A DNA stretch of 64,000 bases from Woeseiaceae bacterium. Lineage in GTDB: Bacteria; Pseudomonadota; Gammaproteobacteria; Steroidobacterales; Woeseiaceae. Of the stretch, positions 19,264 to 30,557 are shown in pieces. The notes beneath the pieces were generated by a model. The model was not told where the DNA came from. It did no database searches and saw only the letters and a program-made list of their open reading frames with translations. The DNA is taken from assembly GCA_028227395.1 (NCBI GenBank), contig JAOIZZ010000004.1, positions 1 to 64,000 of the forward strand. Reading direction: 5' to 3'. The translations under genes were made by a program, and so were the position numbers. The stretch's first letter is position 1. Every line of letters starts with the position of its first letter.

Positions 19264-21090
19264 TCAATTATGATTATGTAAATTATTAAAAATACGCGCA
19301 GACATCGACTTACTAATGCCATGAATTTTAGCCAAATCGACAATACCTGCTTTCATTACCCCATGAATACCTCCAAATTGCTTTAAGAGTTCTCTTTTTC
19401 TAATAGGTCCGAGCCCTTCAATACCATCTAAACGAGAACCTTTTCGATTAATACTTCTTTTTAAGCGATGGCCAGTGATTGCAAATCTATGCGCTTCATC
19501 TCTTATTCGCTGTATTAAATGCAAAGCAGGTGAATCAGCAGCTAAATTTAAAGGTTCACTTTGGGTCGTTAGGAATAACTGCTCCATACCGGGTTTTCTC
19601 GATTTTCCTTTTGCCACTGCAATAACGATAATATTTATTATATTTAGTTCATTAAGGATACGCATACAAGAAGACAGCTGGCCCTTTCCACCATCCAAGA
19701 ATAATATATCTGGCATCAATGCTTCGCCTTTTTTGATTCTCTTATAACGCCTTTCCACCGCCTCAGATAAGGCCGCATAATCATCACCATGATCTGAGGA
19801 TTTAATATTAAAACGCCTGTAGTCGCTCTTCAGAGGGCCTAGTTCATTAAAAACAACACAAGAAGCAACCGTAGCTTCACCTGAGATATGACTAACATCA
19901 AAACATTCTATTCTTTTAGGTTGAATGCCATTACAAAAAAGCTTTCCAAGTGAGCTTAACTGAGCGGTTAATGATGCCTCACTCGATACTTTACACTCTA
20001 GACCATAAATTGCATTCTTATGCGCCATATCTAGCCAGCCCAAACGATTACCGCGGACATTATTAGTTAACCTCACTTTTCTTTGCGCCTTATCAGAGAG
20101 TAAATTTTCCAATACTGAATCTCTCTCTATAGGAACTGGAACAATTATTTCAGACGGTGATTTAATGCTCAAATAATACTGAGATAGAAATCCTTGTTGA
20201 ATGTTTTCTCTGGTTGCTCCACCTCTAATTTTAAAATAATAATTCTTACTCGCAATTACGGAGCCATTTCTTACTGAGAGAATTGCAACACAATGAGTTA
20301 CCCCATCAGAGGCTATACCAAGGGTATCTATGTCTGTTTTTCTAGATGTTGCAACTAACTGTTTTGCCTGAATTTCTTTTAAGCGGCTTATTTGATCTCG
20401 ATATTTTAATGCTTCTTCGTATTTTTTTTGTTCTGAGCACAGTTCCATGCGTTTGACTAGAGCATTAACTATGCTTTTATTTTTACCTGCTAAAAACTGC
20501 ATGGTTGATTTAACATCATTATCATAATCCTTTTTGTCAATGAGACCAACACAAGGAGCTGAACAGCGTTGGATCTGGTATTGAAGGCAAGCTCTTGATC
20601 TATTTCTAAAAAAACTGTCTTTGCATTGACGAACCAAGAATACTTTTTGCAACTCAATTAATGTTTCTCGAACTGCATTAGTGTTGGGGTAAGGACCAAA
20701 ATATTTTCCTTTTCGAGCTTTTGCTCTTCGCTGAAACTCAACCCTAGGAAAAGCATGCTCGGTAGCAATGTATATATATGGATAGCTTTTATCATCTCTT
20801 AGCACAACATTGTAGCGAGGTTTATTTTTCTTGATTAAGGTATATTCAAGAATCAAGGCCTCCGCCTCTGTATTGGTTATGGTTAGATCAATATCACAGA
20901 CATGGGTCATCAAAAGCGCTGCTTTTGGATCTTTTTGCTCGGACTGAAAATAATTTGGTACACGCTTTCTTAAATTCTTTGCTTTTCCCACATATAGGAT
21001 ATTGCCGTTATTACCAAACATGCAATAAACCCCCGGTTTAGAGGGTAATTCACTAAGAAATTTACTTTTATTTTTGAATAAGTCAGACAT
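19264..21090 (-). CDS. uvrC: Excinuclease ABC subunit C
   Basis: GIY-YIG N-terminus 'SKPGVYCMFGNNGNILYVGKAKNLRKRV', UvrC homology and C-terminal HhH. Confidence 0.97.
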   Translation of the reverse strand: MSDLFKNKSKFLSELPSKPGVYCMFGNNGNILYVGKAKNLRKRVPNYFQSEQKDPKAALLMTHVCDIDLTITNTEAEALILEYTLIKKNKPRYNVVLRDDKSYPYIYIATEHAFPRVEFQRRAKARKGKYFGPYPNTNAVRETLIELQKVFLVRQCKDSFFRNRSRACLQYQIQRCSAPCVGLIDKKDYDNDVKSTMQFLAGKNKSIVNALVKRMELCSEQKKYEEALKYRDQISRLKEIQAKQLVATSRKTDIDTLGIASDGVTHCVAILSVRNGSVIASKNYYFKIRGGATRENIQQGFLSQYYLSIKSPSEIIVPVPIERDSVLENLLSDKAQRKVRLTNNVRGNRLGWLDMAHKNAIYGLECKVSSEASLTAQLSSLGKLFCNGIQPKRIECFDVSHISGEATVASCVVFNELGPLKSDYRRFNIKSSDHGDDYAALSEAVERRYKRIKKGEALMPDILFLDGGKGQLSSCMRILNELNIINIIVIAVAKGKSRKPGMEQLFLTTQSEPLNLAADSPALHLIQRIRDEAHRFAITGHRLKRSINRKGSRLDGIEGLGPIRKRELLKQFGGIHGVMKAGIVDLAKIHGISKSMSARIFNNLHNHN

Positions 21091-21093
21091 AAA

Positions 21094-21726
21094 TTAAATA
21101 TTTGAGAGTACTTTTATTCGTTTAAATATATTTTCAAACATGGATAATGTTAAACGCCTCGTATTTAAATTATAACGACTGCAATGGTATGAATTAATTA
21201 GCTGCAAATTTCCAATTATATGCTCCTCCGCATGACCAAATCGATAATCAGCTTGCTTTAATTCCAAAGATTTAATTACTGCTCTGTGAGCAATACCGCC
21301 AAGAGTGAGGATAATTGCTCCTTCTTTAAGCTGCATAATTTCATTTTTCAGATAGTTATTACAATTATTTATTTCGCTGCCATTTGGTTTATTTTGAGGA
21401 GGTAGACATTTTACAGCATTTGTAATTTTACAATTTATTAGTTTTAAATCATCATCGGATGCGATTGACTCCTCATGACTACTAAAACCATATTTATATA
21501 AATTTTTATATAAAGATGCACCTGCATAATCTCCTGTAAATGGCCTACCAGTGCGATTTGCTCCATGCATTCCTGGCGCAAGACCAACTATCAACAAATT
21601 AGCGTCATCACGACCAAATGCCGGTACGGGCTTACAGAAGTAATCGGCATGCTGAGATTTTACATCAACTAAAAAACGTGAAAGTCTTTTGCATTTTTTG
21701 CAATCTGGATTATAAGTATTCTGCAT
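21094..21726 (-). CDS. Fe-S type uracil-DNA glycosylase (family 4/5-like)
   Basis: 'CKKCKRL...LLIVGLAPGMHGANRTGRPFTGDYAG' and C-terminal 'NSYHCSRYNLNTRRLT'. Confidence 0.85.
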   Translation of the reverse strand: MQNTYNPDCKKCKRLSRFLVDVKSQHADYFCKPVPAFGRDDANLLIVGLAPGMHGANRTGRPFTGDYAGASLYKNLYKYGFSSHEESIASDDDLKLINCKITNAVKCLPPQNKPNGSEINNCNNYLKNEIMQLKEGAIILTLGGIAHRAVIKSLELKQADYRFGHAEEHIIGNLQLINSYHCSRYNLNTRRLTLSMFENIFKRIKVLSNI

Positions 21727-21802
21727 GCTGACTTATTTTAAGGTATTTAATCATGTCTAGTATATTATGGATCAAATGACTGGATATCCAAATAAATAAC
21801 TT

Positions 21803-22363
21803 ATGCCTTTTATCTTATTTAATAAACCCTATGGTATTGTGAGTCAATTTAGTGGCACTGAAAATACATTAGCTAAATTTATATCTGAAAATTCTGTTTA
21901 CCCTGCTGGACGACTAGATAAAAAAAGCGAAGGGCTTTTGGCGTTAACCAATGACGGTAAATTACAAGCGAGAATATGTGAACCAAAACGCAAATTATTA
22001 AAATATTACCTGATTCAGGTTGAGGGTGAGACTACCCAGAATCACCTTAATCAACTAACGGATGGACTGATTCTTAATGACGGACCTGCAAAAGCTCATT
22101 CGGTATGTATCATTAATCCACCTGAAAATATTTGGGATAGAGAGCCGCCAATTAGATTCAGAGAAAACATGCCTACTTCGTGGCTCGAGATATCCATATT
22201 TGAAGGCCGTAAACACCAAATCCGGAGAATGAGTGCTGCAATTAATTTACCGGTATTAAGACTGGTTCGATGGCAGATAGGGCCTTGGCTGATAAATGAT
22301 TTAAAACTTGGTCAATTCACCAAAATGACCAATAAAGAAGCGTGGTCAATGCTTAATCAATAA
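21803..22363 (+). CDS. Pseudouridine synthase, RsuA/RluE family
   Basis: 'PAGRLDKKSEGLLALTNDGKL', 'FEGRKHQIRRMSAAINLPVLRLVR'. Confidence 0.9.
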   Translation: MPFILFNKPYGIVSQFSGTENTLAKFISENSVYPAGRLDKKSEGLLALTNDGKLQARICEPKRKLLKYYLIQVEGETTQNHLNQLTDGLILNDGPAKAHSVCIINPPENIWDREPPIRFRENMPTSWLEISIFEGRKHQIRRMSAAINLPVLRLVRWQIGPWLINDLKLGQFTKMTNKEAWSMLNQ

Positions 22364-23732
22364 TCGCTCTCTTTTGTAAACTTGGTATTCCAAGAGCGAT
22401 TTCCATGGCTTGCTCATAGTTCAATCTAGGGTCAACGGGCGATTTATATGCAATAGATAAATCCGCATCATTAAGTCCTCTAGCGCCCCCAGTGCATTCA
22501 GTGACATTTTCTCCGGTTAATTCAAGATGGACTCCACCTAAATACGTGCCCATTTTCTTATGAACACGAAACGCGGATTCTAACTCAGCGGATATTTTTT
22601 CAAAACGTCTTGTTTTTGTTCCATCTGCCGTAGATTCAGTATTACCATGCATTGGATCGCAAACCCATAAAATGGGTGACCCAGTTTCATTGGCTGCCTC
22701 AACCAATGGCGGTAAATTTGCCTCAATACTGTCAGCACCAAATCTGTGTATAAGCGTAATTCTTCCCGGTAGGTTATTTGGGTTTAGAGCAACTATTAGG
22801 CCTTGTAACCACTCACGAGTCATGCCATTACCTATCTTTATACCCATTGGATTTGCTACACCACGAAAATATTCTACGTGCGCACCATCCAACTCAGCTG
22901 TTCGCATTCCTATCCAAGGAAAATGAGTGGTTAGGTTGTACCAATTTCCAGTTCGTTCGATGTATCTGGTCTGAGCTTGCTCGTAAGGAAGATGGAGACC
23001 CTCATGAGCAGCATATATTTCAGCTTTTTGTGAGAGGAACAATGGCCTTCCAGAAGTAGATTCTATAAAGTCAATTGATTCTTTAATGGTAGTAATAATT
23101 TCATTATATCTATCAGCCATTTCAGAATGACCTAACCAGTCAAGATCCCAGTATTCAGGGTGATGAAGATCGACAAAACCACCATCTATTAATGATCTTA
23201 CAAAATTCATAGTAAGGGCAGCTCTTTCATATCCACGTAAAATCAATGTTGGGTCAGGTATTCTGTCACCACTAGTAAATGGACTGCGATTAATGATATC
23301 ACCACGATAACTTGGAAGCTCCTGACCATCTTTTGACTCAAGATCAGCTGATCTGGGTTTTGCGTACTGGCCTGCCATTCTTCCAATTCGTACAACCGGC
23401 TTTTTTAGACCGTATTGCATAACAGTACTCATTTGCAATAATATTTTTAACTTTGCAACAATACTTTCAGATGAGCAATCACTGAAGCTTTCAGCGCAAT
23501 CACCACCTTGTAGAATGAATACTTCGCCTCGTTGGGCGGCAGCAATATGTTCATTCAACTTATCAACTTCCCATGAAGTTACTATTGGCGGTAATTTTTT
23601 AAGTTCAGCAACAACTGATGCCAAGTGTTCTTCATTGGGATAATTAGCTTGCTGAGCCGCATTCAAAGTTGTCCATGAAGTAGGTTTCCAGTTATTTATT
23701 TCGTTTTCTTTGTTCACAAAAATACCGTCCAT
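22353..23732 (-). CDS. Class II 3-deoxy-7-phosphoheptulonate synthase
   Basis: 'FILQGGDCAESF', 'RIGRMAGQYAKPRS', 'WVCDPMHGNTESTADGTKTR' class II DAHPS signatures. Confidence 0.95.
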   Translation of the reverse strand: MDGIFVNKENEINNWKPTSWTTLNAAQQANYPNEEHLASVVAELKKLPPIVTSWEVDKLNEHIAAAQRGEVFILQGGDCAESFSDCSSESIVAKLKILLQMSTVMQYGLKKPVVRIGRMAGQYAKPRSADLESKDGQELPSYRGDIINRSPFTSGDRIPDPTLILRGYERAALTMNFVRSLIDGGFVDLHHPEYWDLDWLGHSEMADRYNEIITTIKESIDFIESTSGRPLFLSQKAEIYAAHEGLHLPYEQAQTRYIERTGNWYNLTTHFPWIGMRTAELDGAHVEYFRGVANPMGIKIGNGMTREWLQGLIVALNPNNLPGRITLIHRFGADSIEANLPPLVEAANETGSPILWVCDPMHGNTESTADGTKTRRFEKISAELESAFRVHKKMGTYLGGVHLELTGENVTECTGGARGLNDADLSIAYKSPVDPRLNYEQAMEIALGIPSLQKRAIID

Positions 23733-23950
23733 AAGTTAGTGATTTGAGATTGTGCATGTCAAAACTTATTATTGCAATCATAAGCTTACAAGATAAATAT
23801 AAACGCTATCTTAAATTAAGTTATCAAATATCTTCACTTTCTAGCACTTGCCTTTAAAAACATCACTGGAAACAACGACAAAGGGTAGGCAAAATACAAC
23901 TAATATCTATTCTATAAATACTAATCGCATATCTTTTTTAGGGGTAAATC

Positions 23951-25468
23951 TTGAAACACATACTTGATAGTCTCAATCTCAATTCAATTAATGCTGGTAG
24001 CTGGTCTGGTGAAGTCTCACTTCAATCTACAGATGGAACCCTAATCGAATCAATTAATCCGTCAACAAATGAAGTTATAGCAAGTGTAAAGAATACCACC
24101 ACAGAAGAGTATGAAAAAATTATAGTGTCTGCACAAGAAGCTTTTCTTGAATGGCGCACCGTCCCTGCCCCAGTTAGAGGAGATGCTATTAGAAGGGTTG
24201 GAGCAGCGCTCAGAGAGCACAAAGATGCACTTGGCAGCTTAGTAAGTTTAGAGATGGGGAAGATCAAAGCAGAAGGCGATGGTGAAGTACAAGAAATGAT
24301 TGATATGGCTGATCTTGCTGTTGGTCAATCAAGAATGCTCTATGGCATGACGACACACTCAGAAAGACCAATGCATCGAATGTATGAGCAATGGCATCCA
24401 TTAGGTCTCGTTGGTATTATTTCAGCGTTTAATTTTCCCGTTGCAGTGTGGTCATGGAATGCATTTATTGCCACAATATGCGGAAATGTTAGTGTCTGGA
24501 AGCCCTCTCCAAAAGCACCTTTATGCGCTGTTGCTGTTCAAAAAATATGCAACCAAGCGTTAAAAGATCAAGGTTTACCAAATATATTTCATTTAATTAA
24601 TGATGAATCTAATATCCTTTCTCAAAAACTTATTGATGATCGCCGGATCGATCTATTGTCATTTACCGGCTCAAGCGAAGTCGGTAAAAATGTAGGACAA
24701 AAAGTTGCTTCCAGGATGGGTAAATACCTTTTAGAGCTCGGTGGTAATAATGCAATTATTGTTGACGAGTCAGCTAATTTCGATATTACAATACCAGGTA
24801 TTGTGTTTGGCTCAGTAGGTACTGCAGGCCAGAGATGCACTACCACCAGAAGAGTACTTGTTCATGAATCACGCATGGATGAGCTCAAGGAAAAGCTTAT
24901 TCGAGCCTACTCGCAAATTCCAATCGGTGATCCGCTTGATACCAACACACTAATGGGGCCATTGATTGATGAAAGATCTTTGCAAAATGTTGAAACTGCA
25001 GTTGAAAAAATCATTGAAGCTGGTGGTGAAATCCTATGCGGGGGGATAAGAGTTGGTGATAAAGGTAACTTCATAGAACCAATAATTGCAGTTGCTGAAA
25101 ATGAATGGGATATTGTTCAAGAAGAAACATTTGGGCCTTTGTTGTATTTAATTCCATGTAGCTCACTCGATGATGCAATTGACAAACAAAACAACGTTAG
25201 GCAAGGCCTCTCCTCTGCTATTTTCACGAATAACCTTCAAAATGCTGAGAAATTTTTATCTAGCGTTGGTTCGGATTGTGGAATCGCAAATGTTAATATA
25301 GGGACTTCCGGTGCTGAAATTGGTGGTGCTTTTGGTGGTGAAAAAGAGACCGGTGGTGGCCGTGAAGCAGGCTCAGATTCCTGGAAAGCATATATGCGCC
25401 GTCAAACTAACACCATTAATTGGGGCACTGAATTGCCATTAGCTCAAGGTGTCAATTTTGATGTCTGA
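23951..25468 (+). CDS. Aldehyde dehydrogenase, ALDH7/L-aminoadipate-semialdehyde dehydrogenase-like
   Basis: '[34 protein letters not shown]', '[12 protein letters not shown]', '[24 protein letters not shown]'. Confidence 0.92.
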   Translation: MKHILDSLNLNSINAGSWSGEVSLQSTDGTLIESINPSTNEVIASVKNTTTEEYEKIIVSAQEAFLEWRTVPAPVRGDAIRRVGAALREHKDALGSLVSLEMGKIKAEGDGEVQEMIDMADLAVGQSRMLYGMTTHSERPMHRMYEQWHPLGLVGIISAFNFPVAVWSWNAFIATICGNVSVWKPSPKAPLCAVAVQKICNQALKDQGLPNIFHLINDESNILSQKLIDDRRIDLLSFTGSSEVGKNVGQKVASRMGKYLLELGGNNAIIVDESANFDITIPGIVFGSVGTAGQRCTTTRRVLVHESRMDELKEKLIRAYSQIPIGDPLDTNTLMGPLIDERSLQNVETAVEKIIEAGGEILCGGIRVGDKGNFIEPIIAVAENEWDIVQEETFGPLLYLIPCSSLDDAIDKQNNVRQGLSSAIFTNNLQNAEKFLSSVGSDCGIANVNIGTSGAEIGGAFGGEKETGGGREAGSDSWKAYMRRQTNTINWGTELPLAQGVNFDV

Positions 25469-25475
25469 TTATAAC

Positions 25476-25880
25476 TTATGATTTTTTAAGCTTTTGAAGC
25501 TGCCACAAACTTTCAAATTGAGCTTTAGATAAATCGTTTAGTTTTAAATCGATGGCAGCTGCCGCTTTTTCCATACCATTAAATCTTGAAATAAATTTTT
25601 CGCTCGCCATCATTAGTGCTCGCTCAGGATCAATTCCTGCGTGCTTGGCAAAGTTGACAAGAGTAAATAAAACATCGCCTAATTCTTCATTTATTGCAGC
25701 ATCAGAGATAGATATGGCAGCTTTTAATTCATTTATTTCTTCGTCTAATTTTGTCAATACTTCGTCATTATCTTGCCAATCAAAACCAACGCTAGATGCT
25801 TTATTGCTAACTATTGTCGCTAATTCGAAAGCAGATATATTTTCTGGAAGATCGTTTAGTGTCAATCTTTCATGCTTCAT
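25476..25880 (-). CDS. MazG-like nucleotide pyrophosphohydrolase, single C-terminal-type domain
   Basis: 'VGFDWQDNDEVLTKLDEEINELKAAI...NEELGDVLFTLVNFAKHAGIDPERAL' matches the C-terminal MazG domain; N-terminal domain absent. Confidence 0.8.
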   Translation of the reverse strand: MKHERLTLNDLPENISAFELATIVSNKASSVGFDWQDNDEVLTKLDEEINELKAAISISDAAINEELGDVLFTLVNFAKHAGIDPERALMMASEKFISRFNGMEKAAAAIDLKLNDLSKAQFESLWQLQKLKKS

Positions 25881-26497
25881 TTTACTTCTCCACGTAATCG
25901 ATCACAAAATAAAGAAATAATCATTGCTGTAGCACCCCATATTCTGTGATTTTGATATTGATATTCGACCATTGGTAACTGAATGTCATTGGTCTCCCAT
26001 AAGCCTTCTTTCTTGTTCTTATGATTCATAAAAAATGTTAATGGTATTGTAAAATAACTCTCTACCTCAGATCGATCTATTAAAATTTCTGGTGATCCCA
26101 ACAAAATCCCTACAACTGGATGAATAATATATCCAGTAAAAGTAGGGACAGACGGCAACTTTCCTATAATTTTTATATCCGACTCCTTAAGACCTATCTC
26201 TTCTTTTGTTTCACGTAATGCTGTCATGGAAACATCGGTGTCGTTTTTCTCGCTACCCCCACCTGGAAAACATATTTCCCCAGCATGGGTGGTTAAATGG
26301 GTTGAACGTTTAGTTAACAGAATCTCTAAAGAGCCCTCAATGTCAATGATAGGTAATAAAATAGCAGCTGATTTCAAGCCTTTTGGAAATCTCTTTTTTA
26401 AAGTCGAAAGGATAAACTTATTATGAAGACTTTTTTTAATCAATAATGAATGATCTACACCAGAAAATATTTCAATCAATTCATGCAAAGCTTTCAT
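25877..26497 (-). CDS. NUDIX hydrolase (CoA pyrophosphatase-like)
   Basis: Nudix box 'GGGSEKNDTDVSMTALRETKEEIGL'; 4-bp ATGA overlap with the mazG-like gene. Confidence 0.88.
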   Translation of the reverse strand: MKALHELIEIFSGVDHSLLIKKSLHNKFILSTLKKRFPKGLKSAAILLPIIDIEGSLEILLTKRSTHLTTHAGEICFPGGGSEKNDTDVSMTALRETKEEIGLKESDIKIIGKLPSVPTFTGYIIHPVVGILLGSPEILIDRSEVESYFTIPLTFFMNHKNKKEGLWETNDIQLPMVEYQYQNHRIWGATAMIISLFCDRLRGEVK

Positions 26498-26542
26498 TTT
26501 TATAAAATAATTAAAAAAATATCTGGTGATTGATCGATGAAT

Positions 26543-27931
26543 TTATTCCTTAATGCCGCCATCAGTTAGATTCTTCGGATCTAATAATCTTGCCAGTTCA
26601 GTTTCACTTAGATCTGTCATCTCCAATGCTACATCCCTTACTGATCTGCCTTCCTTGTAAGCACTTTTAGCGATTTTTGCTCCTAACTCATAACCAATAA
26701 CGCTATTTAGTGCGGTCACCAGAATTGGATTGCGATCTAAGGCATCCTTTATACTGTCATGATTAACGGTGAAGTCTTTAATAGCTTTATCAGCCAAAAC
26801 ATTTAATGCATTTGCCAATATTTCAATGCTTTGCAGTAGATTATAGGCCACAACAGGAAGCATTACATTTAATTGAAAATTACCAGATTGACCGGCAATA
26901 GTGATCGTTGAATCATTTCCTATAACTTGTGCACCTACCATGGCTACTGCCTCAGGTATGACAGGATTAACTTTACCAGGCATAATACTCGAACCAGGTT
27001 GAAGCTCTGGTAATTTAATTTCACTAAGCCCCGCCAACGGACCCGAGTTCATCCAACGCAAATCGTTTGATATTTTAATCATACTGACAGCCAAAGTTTT
27101 TAACTGACCTGACATCTCTACTGCCGCATCCTGAGTTGCCAAAGATTCAAACAATGATTCTGAAGAAGAAAATGAAATATTTGTTCTTCTTGACAACAAT
27201 ATTGCCACTTTACTACCAAAATCAGGATGTGCGTTAATTCCCGTTCCTACGGCAGTTCCGCCTTGAGCAAGCTGTAACAAACGACTCATAGAGTCATTGA
27301 TTCGGTCGTGTGCATGTATTATCTGAGACCGCCAACCATTAATTTCTTGACCAAGCGTCACCGGCATTGCGTCCATTAAATGCGTTCGCCCTGTTTTAAC
27401 CGTGTCTTTAAATTCTATAGATTTAAGCTCTAATTCTTTACCTAGATTATCAAGAGCTGGTAATAGCCCGTGATGCAAACTAATTGAGGCTGATAGGTGA
27501 ATACATGTTGGTATCACATCATTACTACTCTGACTCATATTAACATCATCATTAGGGTGAATACTGTCACCGAGTATTGAGCTTGCTAATTTAGCAATAA
27601 CCTCATTGGCATTCATATTAGAACTGGTTCCAGAGCCTGTCTGGAAAATATCAATTGGAAATTGCTCATCATGATCACCAAGAATAATCATTTCACAAGC
27701 ATCACAAATTGCATTTGCTTTATTTTTTGGCAATAAACCAAGATCACTATTAGCAGAAGCGGCAGCCCATTTTATTAGTCCTAGCGCAGCAATAAATTGC
27801 CTTGGTATAGTGATCCCGCTAATTGGAAAATTATTCACGGCGCGTTGAGTTTGGGCCCCCCACAAAGCATCTATAGGGACTTTTAGCTCTCCCATACTAT
27901 CAATTTCTTTTCTATATTTATCGCTTCCCAT
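26543..27931 (-). CDS. fumC: Class II fumarate hydratase
   Basis: 'GSSIMPGKVNPVIPEAV', 'TGSGTSSNMNANEVIA', 'TGRTHLMDAMPVTLGQE'. Confidence 0.94.
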   Translation of the reverse strand: MGSDKYRKEIDSMGELKVPIDALWGAQTQRAVNNFPISGITIPRQFIAALGLIKWAAASANSDLGLLPKNKANAICDACEMIILGDHDEQFPIDIFQTGSGTSSNMNANEVIAKLASSILGDSIHPNDDVNMSQSSNDVIPTCIHLSASISLHHGLLPALDNLGKELELKSIEFKDTVKTGRTHLMDAMPVTLGQEINGWRSQIIHAHDRINDSMSRLLQLAQGGTAVGTGINAHPDFGSKVAILLSRRTNISFSSSESLFESLATQDAAVEMSGQLKTLAVSMIKISNDLRWMNSGPLAGLSEIKLPELQPGSSIMPGKVNPVIPEAVAMVGAQVIGNDSTITIAGQSGNFQLNVMLPVVAYNLLQSIEILANALNVLADKAIKDFTVNHDSIKDALDRNPILVTALNSVIGYELGAKIAKSAYKEGRSVRDVALEMTDLSETELARLLDPKNLTDGGIKE

Positions 27932-28039
27932 AATCGAATCCTCAGGACATAAACTAATGATCTAATCATACAGCAAACCATTATATTTTAGTCTTTTTAG
28001 TGTATGATTCTTATTCTAAGAAGCAAGCGACAAGTAAAT

Positions 28040-29401
28040 ATGGCAAATGAAAAATTGACAGCAATATCACCTTTAGATGGTCGCTATGCGGATAAAACCG
28101 AAGAGTTGAGTAGAATCTTCAGCGAATATGGGCTGATAAAATATAGAGTAGAAATAGAGATCCGCTGGTTACAGATGCTAGCTAATAACTCAGAAATAAT
28201 TGAACTTGATAAATTTGACACAGACACTAACAATCAATTAAATCAAATTATTGATAACTTTGATGTTAGTGATGCTGAAAGCGTCAAAGAAATTGAAAAA
28301 ACAACCAATCATGACGTCAAGGCTGTTGAGTATTTTATCAGCCGGCAATTCAATGATCACAAGAATATCAACGATTTTATTCATTTTGGATGCACTTCAG
28401 AGGATATTAATAACCTAGCCTATGCCATGATGCTCAAAGAGGCTCGAGAATCCATTCTTAATCCATTGATGATTTCCTTACATAAAGAAATTAAAGGCTT
28501 GGCACTTAAGCATCGAGATACCCCAATGCTCTCAAGAACTCATGGTCAAACGGCAAGCCCAACCACCGTTGGAAAAGAATTTGCTAATGTACTTTCAAGA
28601 CTTAATATTATAAATAACGAGCTTAATGAAATAAATATATATGGAAAATTCAATGGTGCAGTCGGTAATTTTAATGCACACCATATTGCTTACCCCGAAT
28701 GTGATTGGCTTGAAATTAGCTCAAAATTTATAAAATCATTGAATTTAGAGCCAAATCTTCTAACCACTCAAATAGAACCTCATGACTGGATGGCAAAATA
28801 TTGTCATTACCTTATTCGTTATAATACGGTTTTATTGGATATGAGCAGAGATATATGGGGCTATATATCTTTAGGCTATTTTAAACAAAGGCTTGAAAAG
28901 AATGAAGTTGGTTCATCTACAATGCCACATAAAATAAACCCTATTGATTTTGAGAATGCAGAAGGAAATTTAGGACTAGCCAATAGTTTGTTTGGTCATT
29001 TTGCAGAAAAACTTCCTATCTCAAGATTTCAAAGAGATCTCACTGATTCAACTGTTCAGAGAAATCTCGGAGTCGCAATAGGCTATGGAGTTATAGCTAT
29101 TAAGTCACTCCTAAAAGGGATCAATAAATTAGAAATTGATGAAATCGTAATTAATAATGATATTGAGAATAGATGGGAAGTTCTAGGTGAAGCAATCCAG
29201 ACTGTGATGCGACGTTATGGAATACCAGAGCCATATGAAAAATTAAAAACACTAACCAGAGGTAACAAAATAACTAAATCCATTTTATCAGATTTTGTTC
29301 AATCCTTGGATATTCCTGATCATGCGAAAAATGAACTACTTAATTTAACGCCATCGACCTATATTGGCCTCGCCTCTAAGTTAACCAACCTATCTAAATA
29401 A
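28040..29401 (+). CDS. purB: Adenylosuccinate lyase
   Basis: Start MANEKLTAISPLDGRYADK; 'GSSTMPHKINPIDFENAEGNLG'. Confidence 0.96.
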   Translation: MANEKLTAISPLDGRYADKTEELSRIFSEYGLIKYRVEIEIRWLQMLANNSEIIELDKFDTDTNNQLNQIIDNFDVSDAESVKEIEKTTNHDVKAVEYFISRQFNDHKNINDFIHFGCTSEDINNLAYAMMLKEARESILNPLMISLHKEIKGLALKHRDTPMLSRTHGQTASPTTVGKEFANVLSRLNIINNELNEINIYGKFNGAVGNFNAHHIAYPECDWLEISSKFIKSLNLEPNLLTTQIEPHDWMAKYCHYLIRYNTVLLDMSRDIWGYISLGYFKQRLEKNEVGSSTMPHKINPIDFENAEGNLGLANSLFGHFAEKLPISRFQRDLTDSTVQRNLGVAIGYGVIAIKSLLKGINKLEIDEIVINNDIENRWEVLGEAIQTVMRRYGIPEPYEKLKTLTRGNKITKSILSDFVQSLDIPDHAKNELLNLTPSTYIGLASKLTNLSK

Positions 29402-29443
29402 AATTGAATACTTAATTATAATTTTTAGATTCACACTAATAAC

Positions 29444-30556
29444 ATGAATACCCAAACAGAAAATTTAGCAAACGAGTGTGTGATTATAGGGTTATCTGGA
29501 GGCGTAGATTCTGCTGTAGCTGCCCTTCTGTTAAAACAACAAGGCGCTGATGTTCAAGCACTTCATATGACCAATTGGAATGATGAAGACGGCTATTGTA
29601 ACGCTGCTGATGATTTACAGGATGCAAAAAAAGTATGTAAAAAATTATCTATTCCACTTCATCACGTTAATTTTTCTAAAGAATACGCAGATCTCGTATT
29701 CAAAGATTTTCTTTCTGAGTATAAAATTGGAAGAACGCCAAACCCAGATATATTATGCAACCGAGAAATTAAATTTGGGGTTTTTATAAAATACGCAAAA
29801 AGGCTTGGTGCTAAATATATCGCTACCGGTCATTACGCCGACCTTAATAAGAATATTGAATCTACAGAGCTAATTAAACCAAAAGATAAAAATAAAGATC
29901 AAACCTATTTTTTACATGCAGTGAATGAAGCGGCATTAAAACAGACTCTTTTTCCACTTTGTAATCTAACAAAAAGTGAAGTTAGGGATATCGCAAAAAT
30001 GAATGGATTATTAAATTATGATAAAAAAGACAGTACAGGTATTTGCTTTATTGGTGAGCGTCCATTTCGAGAATTCTTAGAAAAATTTCTGCCAGCACAG
30101 CCTGGGGTAATGGTTGACAACAATGGTAATATCATTGGACAACACCAAGGATTAATGTATTACACAATTGGACAAAGACAAGGATTGAATATTGGTGGGC
30201 GAAAAGACAGTAATAACGAACCTTGGTATGTTTTAAAAAAAGATCTAACTACAAACACACTCATGGTAGTTCAAGGTGATCATCATGATCTTTATAGCCG
30301 CTCATTAATTGTTTCTAATTTTTCATGGATTGGCTCTGCTGAAGAACTTATTTTAGATACTAAAACAATAAATTGTCATGGTAAGGTTAGATATCGTCAG
30401 CCAGATCAAGCCTGCAAAGCAGAATTACTTAAAGACAATAAAATAAAAATCGTTTTTGATGAGCCACAACGTGCAATCACTGAAGGACAAGCTGCTGTCT
30501 TATATAAAAATAATCGATGCCTTGGCGGCGGAGCTATTGACGAAGTTATAAAATAA
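29444..30556 (+). CDS. mnmA: tRNA-specific 2-thiouridylase
   Basis: 'GLSGGVDSAVAALLLK', 'GRTPNPDILCNREIKF', 'STGICFIGERPFREFL'. Confidence 0.97.
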   Translation: MNTQTENLANECVIIGLSGGVDSAVAALLLKQQGADVQALHMTNWNDEDGYCNAADDLQDAKKVCKKLSIPLHHVNFSKEYADLVFKDFLSEYKIGRTPNPDILCNREIKFGVFIKYAKRLGAKYIATGHYADLNKNIESTELIKPKDKNKDQTYFLHAVNEAALKQTLFPLCNLTKSEVRDIAKMNGLLNYDKKDSTGICFIGERPFREFLEKFLPAQPGVMVDNNGNIIGQHQGLMYYTIGQRQGLNIGGRKDSNNEPWYVLKKDLTTNTLMVVQGDHHDLYSRSLIVSNFSWIGSAEELILDTKTINCHGKVRYRQPDQACKAELLKDNKIKIVFDEPQRAITEGQAAVLYKNNRCLGGGAIDEVIK

Positions 30557-30557
30557 A

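Noticed and set aside
25552-25920. 122-aa plus-strand ORF opposite the mazG-like gene
   Set aside because: Antisense frame; minus-strand MazG motifs are clear.
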